This document shows positions 11,029 to 21,700 of a stretch of DNA of 64,000 bases, piece after piece. The notes beneath the pieces are model-generated. The model had not been told where the DNA came from. It saw nothing but the letters and a program-made list of their open reading frames with translations, and did not search any database. The DNA is from Henricia sp. BOLD:AAB3569 (taxonomy: Eukaryota; Echinodermata; Asteroidea; Spinulosida; Echinasteridae). Positions within the stretch are counted from its first letter, which is position 1; each line of letters starts with the position of its first letter. The position numbers and the translations under genes were made by a program. The stretch spans positions 2,294,001 to 2,358,000 of the forward strand of contig JBBELK010000298.1 in the NCBI GenBank assembly GCA_037783545.1, read 5' to 3'.

Positions 11029-14000
11029 GTAAAATGTGGTTCTCCTTGCTATTGTAGCTGAGGTTACCTCTCGGCTCAAATTTTATCATGTGGTAAATAA
11101 CCACTTGATAAAATTCGAGCCGAGTTAACCTAAGCTATTGCTATAGAAGGGTTGAATTCCACATCCGGCTTGTTTCAATGTGTGTTATAATATTATTGCC
11201 AACAACATGAACAATGCCAATGGCATGCCTGGTTATCAGGTGCCAATTTCATGGCGCTGCTAAGCACAAAATATTGCTTAGCACAATTTATTTGCTTTAT
11301 AAAATAGATTACAAGCCAAAATTATACGCCAACTTGTGTTCTTAGCAATAGTAGGAGAATACCTTTCAATACACATCACTTACGATTTTGGCTGGCAATC
11401 CATTTTTGCAAATTAAAGTAAACAAATCAGACTGTGCTAAGCAAATTTTTGTGCTTAGCAGCGCCATGAAATTGGCCTCAGGTTTGGGATGCCCTACCGC
11501 ATGGGATGCCCTACCGCATGCCGTGCCGCATGCAAATTTGGTAGGTGGGGTCAAATGATCAATAAAAATGGGGGTAGGCCTAAGCATGGTAAGATGTACA
11601 GTGTATGCAGAAAATAAGGATTTGCGTTGTTATGACCTGTAATAAAATTATAAACCATGTTTATAAAAATGCTAGTTTAATAATAAAATCACAAAATTAA
11701 GGAAATATTTTAGTTTAAGTTTAATAGGCCTACACGCTCTTTCAATCCTGTGCACAAACCCTGTTATCCTGCTCGAAGAAAATTTAAAATATAAAACCTT
11801 TTTATATAAGCGTAATAAGAAAAACTGCAGCCAGGTATTAAAGGAAAAAATGTATAAATACCGTACACGTTCGCCATTAATTCTTCCCAATATGACATGA
11901 TAATGCTACAGAAAGTGTAAATTTGGTTAGTAAACATGATTTTAGCAATGAGAAAATATCAAGTTTTTCTTTGAAAACACTTTTTTTTCATGTCATGCTC
12001 CACAGACTTTAATGCATGGAGTCTCAACTCTCAACTGGCGAACGTGTATGGTAGTTTTTCCAAGTAAAATCCAAGAATTTTACTTTTCCAAGAATCAATA
12101 TTTTGAGAAACTGCATAATTTCTTTCTTTCAACTGTATAATTTGTATTACAGAAGATGAAAACATCTGGACGTCGCAACACCGGAAAAGGAGCCAAACGC
12201 CATCTCCTCGAACTGGCTCTCGCTTCCACTCCCCGAACACCAGAGGGCATCCTTCGTCTCCTCAACACTCCCTTGCCTTTGTCTACAGATGGTACTCCGA
12301 GAAACTCGAGACGCTATCGTGATCCTGTGATGTTGAGCCCATTCACACCAGTGAATGGGGCGAGAAGGTCGGAGAGAATTGCAGCAAAAACTCCAACATC
12401 CATGAAGATTGATAGGAAAGGATTAGTACATAGGCAGATGCCTAGAAGGTACGACCGGACCTACACCTAGAATTATGGAGGATATACACCAATCCGGTAA
12501 CTAAGGTCTCCTTTCCTGTGTATCGCCATAGCTAGGGGGCGTCTAGTGCATAGGCTGTGCGTTTTGTGTTGCTGTTGGAACGAAAAGCGCTCATCCATTA
12601 CATGCACGAACACGCCCCCTCTGCGTGCACGCGACGCGCCTCCTTCGCGTACACAACCCTACAAAGACGTGCAACTTGTTCGAAGTAAACAAATGCAGCT
12701 TCAGCAAAAAAACATGCAGTTCATTCAGTGGAAGCTCCCCCAGCTATGGCGGATGTACTGCAGGGAAGGAGACCTTATTACCGGATTGGTGTATACTTAT
12801 CCCCCATAAGTAGCAGGGTCGAGTCCATCACATCACAAGTCTGTGACAAGTCCCGCACAAGTCCATCACAAGTCCACTTACTCCATTAACAAGAAGCAAA
12901 GGATGAACACACACAAAAGAATGCCATTGTTGGAGTTCATTTGAATAGCTTGTGACTTGAATTAAGACCCAGGGACTTGTGGTGGACTCGACTACGACCC
13001 TAATAGTTATGTGATTTAGCGATAAGGGCCCCACGGCAACTTTAACAGGTAGACATTAAAACATGGCTAGCGCAATAACCTGCTGCCCAATCCTCACCAA
13101 ACCTTGTCTGATAGTTCTTAAGAACCTTACCTTGCGTGTCTCTATAGAATTATGGCAGAATTTTTCTATATAATTGCTGCATGGCCATATTGCCAAATCA
13201 CACTTCTACCTATGGGGATATAATATCCCCCATAGTTCTAGGGTAGCTAATGTTACCTTAGCCCTACTTTTATCATGTGGTTATTTCATGTAGGGCTAAT
13301 GAGAACAGTCAACATGAACACAATATCTCAAATTCAGTCTGTGCACTGGTAGTCTGGTAATTGACCACACATTGCTATTCCTTTGTACATGGATAGACAC
13401 ATCGTACACAAGACTTGAATTTGTACACATCGGCTGTCATTCCAGACCTCCTTTTTTACTGCAATTGTAGACTGAATCTTCATCGTGGCTTGTTATTTTC
13501 CTAAAGGACCTGCGTAGTGGTTATGCCTGACAAGGTTTGGGTGAGTCCCAGTGGGAATTAGTGTGTCACGGGGAGAAAATGACATATTTGTTTTGTGATA
13601 TCGTGTTCATGTTGACTGTTCTCATTAGCCCTACATGAAATAACCACATGATAAAGTAAGGGCTAAGGTAACATTAGCTAGTTCTAGGGGTACAACAGGA
13701 CCCAAATTTGACTGATGCCACAAAAACCACAAGAAAAAGTACAAATTCCTTGTCTCTCGACATCTCAATGTGCGATTCAGTTATCACAATTTGCCTGGGC
13801 TAACCAAATGTACCGGCATTTGGTGCAGTATGTGTGCAGCAATTAGAATGATGCGCTTCCTTAAAAAAGCGTTATCGGCTGTTTCTACGACTGTTTCTCC
13901 CGACTCATCTAGAAATCTCTGAGGTCGTTACTTTACAATCCAGGAGGTTTTCATCTGTGTCGGGAGTCACGAGATCAGTCATTTGCCATGAAATATTTTG

Positions 14001-14463
14001 GCAGTTCTGCAATGGTGGTATCATTTTAAATAAAACAGCAATTTAAGATGAGTTAAACAAAAAAATGAGTGTGCATATTGGTACTCATTTTATTGTATAT
14101 GTTGATGTTTATGTACTTTGACAGTAGCAAGTGTTTCAAATATCCATGTCGTGGATTTCCAATAAGTTGTGTACCAAAGGCAGTTCTGGGAATTGATTAG
14201 AAGAGATTTGCAAATGATACAGTGGGCCTCTAAGACTTTCCCCCACTGAATGGTACAAAAGTGTTTCCGAAAACCCATGTGCAGCTGATCACAAGAGGCT
14301 TTAGCAGCAAACCAATTAAAAAAGACTTTTCTTTTGTGTGTGTAGGCTTCACAGCCCGGGACAACTGACCACTGAAATCAACAGGGTGACTTTGCAGATG
14401 GATGCACTTACACAGGGAATGATGGACTTTGAATCAGTGGGGGCCGGATATCACCAAGTCTAA
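10762..14463 (+). CDS. PIMREG/FAM64A-like mitotic regulator (3 exons, 226 aa)
   Basis: Three exons (10762-11028, 12153-12448, 14346-14463) join with compatible phases 0/0 and 2/2 and consensus splice sites into one 226-codon frame ending TAA at 14461. Residues about 47-56 read RSALGAVSLN, which fits the destruction box RxxLxxxxN of APC/C substrates. Vertebrate PIMREG (FAM64A, CATS, RCS1) is about 240 aa, is an APC/C target at the metaphase-anaphase transition, and carries a similar SALGAVS segment followed by a Lys/Arg-rich stretch. This protein likewise has a basic stretch (KKAWGTFKAKMK...GRR) after it, S/TP-rich proline-directed sites in the middle (TPRTPEG, SPFTPVNG) and a C-terminal helical segment. 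The match is by motif order and size only. The frame stays open upstream of 10762 without an ATG, so an extra 5' exon is possible. Confidence 0.55.
11055..11137. mobile_element. 83-bp Mutator-like MITE in PIMREG-like intron 1
   Basis: Starts TAGCTGAGGTTACC and ends inverted GGTT-AACCTAAGCTA-like, with a near-perfect foldback (CTCGGCTC, TTTTATCA, GTGGT against ACCAC, TTGATAAAA, GAGCCGAG). Flanking 9-mers TTGCTATTG (11046-11054) and TTGCTATAG (11138-11146) match at 8 of 9 positions. Same terminus family as 13244 and 27441. It begins only 26 bp after the exon 1 donor. Confidence 0.75.
11230..11482. repeat. Foldback MITE, 'GCCAATTTCATGGCGCTG' terminus
   Basis: The left end GCCAATTTCATGGCGCTGCT faces the right end AGCAGCGCCATGAAATTGGC. 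Internal blocks GCACAAAATATTGCTTAGC and GCTAAGCAAATTTTTGTGC are also inverted. It belongs to the same terminus group as 2229 and 47227. Direct duplications of 'GGGATGCCCTACCGCATG' follow at 11487-11525. Confidence 0.75.
12153..12448 (+). CDS. PIMREG-like exon 2 (S/TP-rich)
   Basis: The acceptor TATTACAG|AAG and donor AGAAG|GTACGA bound 98 codons plus 2 bases. The encoded segment is basic at its start (KMKTSGRR, KGAKRH) and holds several proline-directed phosphosite-like motifs (STPRTPEG, TPLPLS, LSPFTPVNG) followed by RRSERIAAKTP. The unspliced frame runs on to a stop at 12470 inside the adjacent repeat, which supports the donor choice. Confidence 0.6.
12495..12795. repeat. Uninterrupted copy of the 6100-6830 repeat
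   Basis: Runs from 'GGTAACTAAGGTCTCC' to 'GGAGACCTTATTACCGGATT', with inverted ends. It carries a single AACTTG where the 6100 copy holds the SINE, and so acts as the empty site. It lies in intron 2 of the PIMREG-like gene, starting about 45 bp after the donor. Confidence 0.8.
12817..13002. repeat. Foldback repeat of 'ACAAGTCC' words
   Basis: The left end AGGGTCGAGTCCATCAC and the right end GTGGACTCGACTACGACCCT are inverted. ACAAGTC(C) recurs several times between them. A related 'AGTCCCAAGTCAAGTC' repeat lies at 44498-44625. Confidence 0.65.
13244..13680. mobile_element. 437-bp Mutator-like foldback MITE
   Basis: Long terminal inverted repeats of about 75 bp start TAGCTAATGTTACCTTAGCC and end with the exact inverse. 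A perfect 9-bp duplication, GTTCTAGGG, flanks it (13235-13243 and 13681-13689). Interior sequence 'GGACCTGCGTAGTGGTTATG' is shared with the 739-bp element at 27441. A 9-bp duplication with long terminal repeats is the hallmark of Mutator-like elements. It lies in intron 2 of the PIMREG-like gene. Confidence 0.9.
14346..14463 (+). CDS. PIMREG-like exon 3 (last)
   Basis: The acceptor TGTGTGTAG|G continues the phase-2 codon and gives 38 codons, then TAA (14461-14463). The segment (QLTTEINRVTLQMDALTQ...) is amphipathic and ends ESVGAGYHQV. PIMREG also ends with a short helical region near a VGAG sequence; I recall this from the family and have not aligned it. Confidence 0.6.
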
Positions 14464-14725
14464 TGCCAGACAAGACAGGTGAGTCCAATTCACTGATAAC
14501 TTCAAAATAGCCACAACTATACTAGGGTTGGGTGGATCCCTTCTAGAGATGATTAGATTCCAAATAGACCAGTTGCATGATAGATTTGCATAAGTCCTGG
14601 AGTCAGCGTGCATCTCCTGGAAACGGCCCGATATGCCACCTAGTCTGGTGCTTGACTCACTCGCATGCGAGCGCCATAGCGTGAAGGCGGGACTCTAGGA
14701 ATTATGCAAATCTATCACGCAACTG

Positions 14726-14966
14726 GGGCTAATTTCATAAAGCTGTTTAGCAGAAAAATTTGCTTAATCTAAAATTTGTATGCTTTATAAAAATGGGTTA
14801 GTAGTCAAAATTGTATGTCGACTTGTGTTTTTAGCAAGAATAGCAGAACACCAATCAATCTTAATAACACAAACGATTTTGACTATTAACCTATTTTATA
14901 GAGCAAACAAATTTTAAATTAAGCACATTTTTCTGCTAAACAGCCTAATGAAATTGGCTCCAGGTC
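14726..14966. repeat. Foldback MITE, 'GGCTAATTTCATAAAGCTG' terminus
   Basis: The left GGGGCTAATTTCATAAAGCTG and right CAGCCTAATGAAATTGGCTCC are inverted, with internal inverted blocks around AAAATGGGTTAGTAGTCAAAA. Closest relative is 2229-2452. Confidence 0.75.
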
Positions 14967-14999
14967 TATTGGGAGGTTAGGGGTGAGGGAACAATTGAT

Positions 15000-16300
15000 A
15001 GGTGCATTACAAGATTTAAATTTTTGGGAATTTTGTTGCCAGTTTTCTTTCCTTCTTAACTTGGTAACAGCTCTGCAACTACTGCTGAAAATTCCAAGAA
15101 AGGCCAGTAGCTTGAAGTTGATGAGTAAACACTTGAAGAAACAAACTACTTGTCGGGAGGCTGTTAGAAGATGTCTGGAGAAAAGACTAATGGTAATACT
15201 TTGGTAAGATTTATCAAGAAACAACAATTAAAAAGTTTTTGTTTTTTTGGTGGCACATTTTATGAAATTTTACATGGTATTTTTTTTTACCATTTTATGG
15301 TAACGGGACAAATTTTAGGTACCTTGCACACTATTTCTGCACTTTAAGCAAAATTGGGTTGGCAACCAAATACGTACATGCGTATAAAGGTATTATATAA
15401 GCGAAAGGATCAAGTTTAAAATTTTCGCAACAGAAGAGAGACTGTCATTTGAAGGGGGCATTTTTTTAAAGCCTTAAATCTTGCTGTTCACTATTGTGCT
15501 TTGTACATGTAAGTAACGTCTATATTTCTATTCTTTTTAGTTGTTATTTTAGTGATTTTTATTTGTTTACAGGTTTGTAATATATGGTGCATTTTATCTT
15601 GTATTTATTCTGTCCCGTCCAAAATGTTATACTGTGGGAACAAAAATCAGAAATTTTGGCCTCAAAGTTTAAATTATTCTGCACGGTGTACAAAAGTACA
15701 CTGTATTGTCGTTGCAATATTTGTTCAGAAATGTGCATTATTTTTAAAAGCTTTTTGAAATAAGTGACCATTAGAGTTTAGTAGTACACAGGTGTGTATG
15801 GTGGCGTACAAGGAACATTGCATACCAAAGATATCTTTGCAAAAAGACATTCGCGATGTCGCACATGTTTCTCTCGCAAATATCTTTGTGGGACATTTTG
15901 ATAGGAGGGTCTACCTAATGTGCAATGCCAGGAAAAGATGAAAAACTGGTTTAAAAGCCCTATAGCTTCCAACGAAAAACTACGCTCAGGCATGCCAAGT
16001 ATCAGTATGCAACAAATATGTATAACGTCGCAAATACTTGCAATGTCCCTTGTCTGCCATGATAGGTGTGTATTGTGAGGTACAAAAAATATTGTAATGC
16101 AAAAACCGGTCGTTTCAAAAGTTTAACCACCACCATTTTTTCTCCCAAGTACTCAATAAGTGGACAAAAATTCGTAAAATGAAAGACTGAATTAAATGTA
16201 GATCCAAAAACATTCTGCATGCTGTAAGTTTGTATTACATTTATTGATAATTTAACCACCTTACTATTTACAAGTAAAACTAAGCAATATGGTATCTTGT
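15000..16300. other. Intergenic, no gene recognised
   Basis: Several 60-130 codon frames exist on both strands but none has recognisable composition or splice context. 'CAATTGATAGGTGCATTA' at about 14991 is the same terminus as the element ends at 23345 and 25153. 'ACAGGTGTGTATGGTG' (15788) and 'ATAGGTGTGTATTGTG' (16062) are direct relatives. Confidence 0.4.
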
Positions 16301-16326
16301 AGCCACTCTTATGGTTGTACATGTAG

Positions 16327-16462
16327 GTCCTGTCGTTTTTAAAACTTATTTCAAGTCTGACTTTGCATATAATGTACCAGTTACGCATACGGTATTAACC
16401 GTAACTGGAAAGTACACGCGATCTCAGACTTAAAATAAGTCTAAAAATGATAGGACCTACCC
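16327..16462. repeat. Imperfect palindrome
   Basis: 'AGGTCCTGTCGTTTTTAAAACTTATTTCAAGTCTGA'-type sequence on the left is mirrored by 'TCAGACTTAAAATAAGTC' and 'ATGATAGGACCTAC' on the right. The centre lies near TACGGTATTAACCGTA. This is a small foldback element. Confidence 0.6.
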
Positions 16463-16908
16463 CTCGTAGTGGATGTCTGCAAATTATCGTACTGGTACCC
16501 CCTGGGTAAGTATACTTTCATGTTTTTATAGTATCAATATTCACTACATGCATGACGTACATGTATTAAACAATCTTGTTGAGGTAAAAAGCGTACTTGG
16601 TTTTTGTTTTTAAGTAGAATTTGAGTCTGATGTTGCAGAGTCTGGGTCGAGGTTTCGACACCCCGTCAAAACTAAAGCCTTAAACAGTGTCGCCCAATGA
16701 CCATATGTTGAGGGACAGTCCAAAGTTGTCAAAATTTGCACGGTGTCAAGGGCCGCATAGTACTTTACATCATTACATATAAAATGTTGATATTAAAAAG
16801 CAGTACTCTTGGAAAAATGTGAAAATGTTGACAAACTTTCAAACAGACCCTTTGCACTGGCGACTCGCGACATTTACTGTACAAAGACTCCTACGAATAG
16901 TATACAAA

Positions 16909-17078
16909 TATTGATTGCTCATGAGGGTGATGGTGCAAACCATCGTTCCGAGGTGATCTTGAGATGGCAGGCCTGCTATTTTCCAGAGGCCCGAGGAAAA
17001 TAGCAGGCCTGCCGTCTCAAGATCACTGAGGGGTGGTAGTTTGCACCATCACCCGAATAAAGAGCAGTCAATATTTGT
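16909..17078. repeat. Palindromic MITE with TGGTGCAAAC arms
   Basis: Arms (ATATTGATTGCTC, GTGATGGTGCAAAC, GAGGTGATCTTGAGA, GGCAGGCCTGCTATTTTCC) reappear inverted around a centre at about 16990. A second foldback with CATAGTCATGGCTTCGAGATC arms follows at 17308-17385, and 'GCAGTCAATATTTGT' recurs at 17062 and 17409. Confidence 0.7.
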
Positions 17079-17419
17079 TTTTTATATACCTCATGCGTAG
17101 ATTCCTGTCATCTGATTGGTTAAAAGTGGGGGCATTGAATCGGCTAGACCCGGCGCGTATATGCCCACCGGGCAATAGTCTTTGCCATGCCCCGGGCATA
17201 GTCATTTAGCGGGTTCCGAACGCGCACATTACATGAGTTAGCGTAGCTGTGCACCAACTATGCAGCTGGGCGCTTCACGTAAACATTCATCAGGACGGTA
17301 ATGGCGGTGATCTCGAAGCCATGACTATGCCCCTTGGCTTCCGCCTCGGGGCATAGTCATGGCTTCGAGATCACCTCGGGCCTATAATCTTAACCATGCC
17401 CCTCATTGCAGTCAATATT

Positions 17420-18090
17420 TGTATAATATACCTCATATGCTGATTTTTTGTGTGTCACATGATTGGTATTTCAGGACAAGATTGAGGTTTTTCAAGAGTA
17501 AGCAAGCCAAAATGCACATTGTCCACGTGAACGCGAACACCACGAACACCACTACTAGTTGCTGCGCGCTGGCACACGCGCGTGAGTTTTTTCTACATGC
17601 TGGGGAATAGTACTTAAAAAAGTACTATCCTTTGACCTACGACGCAGGTCTAACAATAGTACTTTTTTTAGTTGCCCACTGAAATGGTTAAACTAATCCA
17701 TGTCGCGTGATCTGCTTTTAACCAATCAGTGAACGAGAATGTAGGAGGTATATAATAATTTATGTACACAGCTTGCGAATCCTAAAGAAACACTGACTTC
17801 TACACGAATAGTACAAATTTGGTCAAGACAAATAAAAATCCTGAAAAACTAAATAAATAAGTTAAAATGAAATTTCAAAGCATGAAAAATACTGTCTTCC
17901 CATCACAAGTTCCTGAAAATGCTACCATGTTTCCCCCAGGAGATTTTTAAGTAAATGGGATCATTTTGCAATTTGCAAAATATATTTGAATAGGGGCATC
18001 GTGTTTGATTACAGCGGAAATCTGTCACTGGTATTGTAAAACAAAAAATAAAAATCTGAGGGGAGCCATGGCACCATGCTCTCCCTCGGT
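17420..18090. other. Intergenic, nothing firm
   Basis: 'AGTACTATC' and 'AATAGTACTT' at 17615-17660 form a small inverted pair and may be termini of another foldback element. No exon is supported. Confidence 0.35.
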
Positions 18091-18109
18091 TTGCTACTGT
18101 TCGCATCCA

Positions 18110-18600
18110 ACAGCGTGTTTACACTTGATCAGCTCCTGATCACAAACCCCGAAATTTGGTCTTGTGTTGGAAGGGGTCGAACCCCAAGCTCGGGATCATT
18201 TTGCGGGGAAAAGCGCTTAAAATTAAAGTGGCCTTGCATACTGTATATGCACACGTACACACAGAGCATGACTTTTGAGATCTACGACTGAATGTCAACA
18301 CAGAACTCTGAATAATTGCGGTTAACACCGACGCATTTTTATCAGGGGATCAATCTTGATCCTAAGCTCGGGTTCAGTGTAAACACGGCGCGCTTGTTTA
18401 GTTTTTTAATAATATTTTTTGTTCTTTGTCTAACAATAATGATCAATTCTTGTCTTACAATTGTTATGTGTACGTGTGCATATACAGTATGCATTCTTAT
18501 CAGGGGATCAATCTTGATCCTGTGCTTGGATTCAGTGTAAACAAGGCGCGCCTGTTTAGTTTTTTAATAATATTTTTGTTCTTTGTCTAACAATAATTGT
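18110..18600. repeat. Tandemly duplicated block plus inverted arm
   Basis: A 100-bp unit beginning TATCAGGGGATCAATCTTGA, and including 'CAGTGTAAACACGGCGCGC'-like and 'TAATAATATTTTT' sequence, occurs directly at about 18340 and 18498. A partly inverted relative lies at 18110-18200 (GTGTTTACAC, TGATCAGC, AAGCTCGGGATCA). 'CACACGTACACAC' and 'GTGTACGTGTGCATATACAG' are also inverted. It sits just 3' of the BCL7 stop. Confidence 0.7.
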
Positions 18601-18718
18601 ACGAGTTAAAATGTATGGATAATTTCTAAAAAGAGGACCTTTTTCCCTCCAATTAAACAGAAAATTACAGTATTAACCTGCAAATAAAATGAATTTTACA
18701 AGTACTTGTATAGGGCCA

Positions 18719-18778
18719 TCAGCTTGGGGATGTGTCAAGACGGGGCTGCTTTGCTGGTGGCTCGTCGACGTCATCATG
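18719..18778 (-). CDS. bcl7: BCL7 exon 6 (terminal)
   Basis: The acceptor ATTTTAG|CAT starts at phase 0 and encodes [19 protein letters not shown], then TGA (18721-18719). The PPAKQPRLD tail resembles the conserved C-terminal tail of BCL7 proteins and identifies the exon despite its 60-bp length. Confidence 0.85.
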   Translation of the reverse strand, partial: HDDVDEPPAKQPRLDTSPS

Positions 18779-21700
18779 CTAAAATTAAGAACAAACGGTT
18801 GAAATAACTTGCATTAGTGGATAACAAGGCATTGAGCAACCAATCACTTTGGATTCGCTTTTAAGACTGTTCTGCTTCAGTGATTTTCTCCAGGGCCAAT
18901 TTCATGGCACGACTTAAGCACTAGCTGAAAACGTGTGCTTACTGTAGCAGAAAAGTTGTGCTAACGTTAAGGCTATTTCACGGCCGCGACGTGCTTGGAA
19001 ACAGACATTGTTACGTCACGAGTGTTTAGCAAATTTTACCTCTGAAGCTAGCAAACATTTAGCCAAATTCTTAAGAATTCCAAAACAAATTTCTTACCCG
19101 GGATGAAGCACTTGAGGTTTTACTGTCAGTCTCAGGTACATGAGGAGGCTCTTCCTGAGACTGGCTGGCCGGGAAGTCCTTCTTTATGTTGGCAAAGTTT
19201 CGATGTTCGCCACCTGCTGTCCAATGCAATAAAATCATGCAGTTAGTCACCTTGCAATAATATTGTGTAAATTTCATAATTCGTTGAAAAACTTGTCCTA
19301 AAAATTAAAAAACATTATGACAGAAGTTTTCAATTGAACACATGTTTTGTGAATCATGCCTAATTAAAGGCACAGGCTCGGCAGCAATGCGCGCGCACCA
19401 AATTCGTGCCACGAAATACGCAGCTCCATAGGAAAGGCATGGAGCTGCGTATTTCGTGGCACGAATTTGGCACGCGCGAATTGCTGACGAGCCTCTGCAT
19501 TTAAGTGGTTGTACTTGTATATCTTTAAAAAATTATTTTAAAAATCATGTCCACATTCAAATGATAATTTGCATAATAATGCATAATTGTCAAAATCACC
19601 ACAATTCAGCTTAATTCGTCGTAGTCGTTGAGGTTTCCCACATGCCCAAATTTACGTGCTTGGGGATCTGTATGTCTGTTCCAGCCACTTGTTGAAATCG
19701 TTTCGATTGAACTTTATATTTTGCAGCTGCATAGGTTGAGCCTACCATGTCGGGTGGTGGCGTCGGCTTAATTCATTTGAATCATTTTTTTCTTTAAGAT
19801 AGTTCCACCTTGATTAGAGATAATTTGCATAATCAATTTGTCATTATTATGAATTCTTTCTGGATTCCTCAGAAGTGCCTGAGACACTATCTCGTAAGCC
19901 TGAAGAAAATTGTGAAAGGAAGATGAAGAAAAATTCACAATTCTCTATCGGGGAAAACCCATAGAATCATGCAGGGATTTAGAACCAAATCAACATATTG
20001 ACCCGGACGGGATTCGAACCAGGGCCACAGAGGTAAAAGGCGAGGAAAGTACCACTATGCAAGCCTAATTCCCCTTATGCAATTTAGTCTAAATGACACT
20101 TGTTCATTCAGGAAAAAGAGTGTTTGATACAACGTGGTGTTCGATGGGCAATAAATAGCTTGGAGAGATGTGCACTGTGTGACGACTGAACTAAGTATAA
20201 TCTTCTGGACTAAAATGTTGCTTTATATAACCCTAGAGTTGGTGGTAATAATGGCAAGTATTTAACAGCTGAAATAAAACACAATTGCCAGGTTGCACAC
20301 AGACTGCCAAAGTATGTTGACAATGAATTACATTTGACTACCTGGTACAAGGAATGCCAATAGGTAAGTATACTAGCAGACAATAACCAAAGGAATGTAA
20401 GGAATTGAGGGTAGTAACCGCTACAAGAGTATTTAAAATGATCATTCTTTGAATAGTTACACTTTTGCAGTTGTTTTTCTTCAGTACCTTCACTCATTCC
20501 TGCTGTGCTACTCCTATCATCATTGTCACTGCTATAGTTGGAGTCCATTGTAGAGTCCATCGTAGAGTCCATGGTTGAATCATCATGACTTAATGCTGAG
20601 GGAGCTGATGAAAGGAAAAAAATTAACTTTCTTTATCAAATTTAAAATGAACTTGTTCGGAATTTTCCAGAAAATGGATTTCGTTTTAACCCAACAATCA
20701 TTTTAAATGCCACCAAAAATACTATCTATGGGAAGAAAACAGAAAAATTGCAATCTGTAATTTTGATGTGGAAGCAAAAAGGTTGGTATAATCACTGCAC
20801 TGCTTTTTGGAACCAGATAAATTAGTTACAAAACATTGGTGGTCTTTCGACGATATCCTTGAAAATATACGGATTGAGAGCGCGAAATTTCAGAATGGTA
20901 ATGAGAAAAATATGACAAATGATACGGTATCAAAATCTCAACAATATGGGGGAAAAAAGGGGGTTTAAAAATGTGATCTTGGCACGCTCCGTAAAAGAAC
21001 AAACACACAAACTTACCGAGTCTAGCATCTGCTATGAGGGCAGTCACATCGCGGTGCCTTAACGGTTCCTGACCTAGCTCTTGGGAATTGCCTTGCCCCT
21101 GAGAATCTGGCTTTTGTGAATCTGTCATAAAAACAAACAGGTCACAGCAAAGGTCGACAAGCCCAACCTACTCTAATCTGAAATAATGACATTTGGAATC
21201 ACTGCCAAATTCTTTTCCAGATAATACTAATTGTGTAAACCCTCGGCCGCAGCTATGTAGTTCTTGAGATACGGGGATCCAAAGGCAGGGGGTCACGCCC
21301 CCTTTTAATTTGGTGGGCTGTATCTCCTAAACTACTAGTCTAACTGATGTGGGATACCATTCGATAAATATATCAAGTTTTACCCAAATCTGAGATGGTC
21401 GAGTTTAAAGGCAGAACACATGATTGGGAAACCGTTATAAATAGTTTTATCCTCCTGTGTGATTGAAGACATTCATGATTAAAACCAACCTGAGCAAAAA
21501 CCAGCCTTGTACTTTGTCTAACGTTTGAGAAAACAGTAAAAAAGGGGTTTACAGTCTTTTCGCCCCAAAACCACTTCGCCCTGAACCACGGCCTGTGCAC
21601 GGAGTTGTTTTGGAGTGAAGTGGCCTTTGGGCGAAGTAGTAATGTACGAAGTGATTTGGGGGAAAAATGGCACTTGGGGGAAGTGGTTCAGGGCGAAGTG

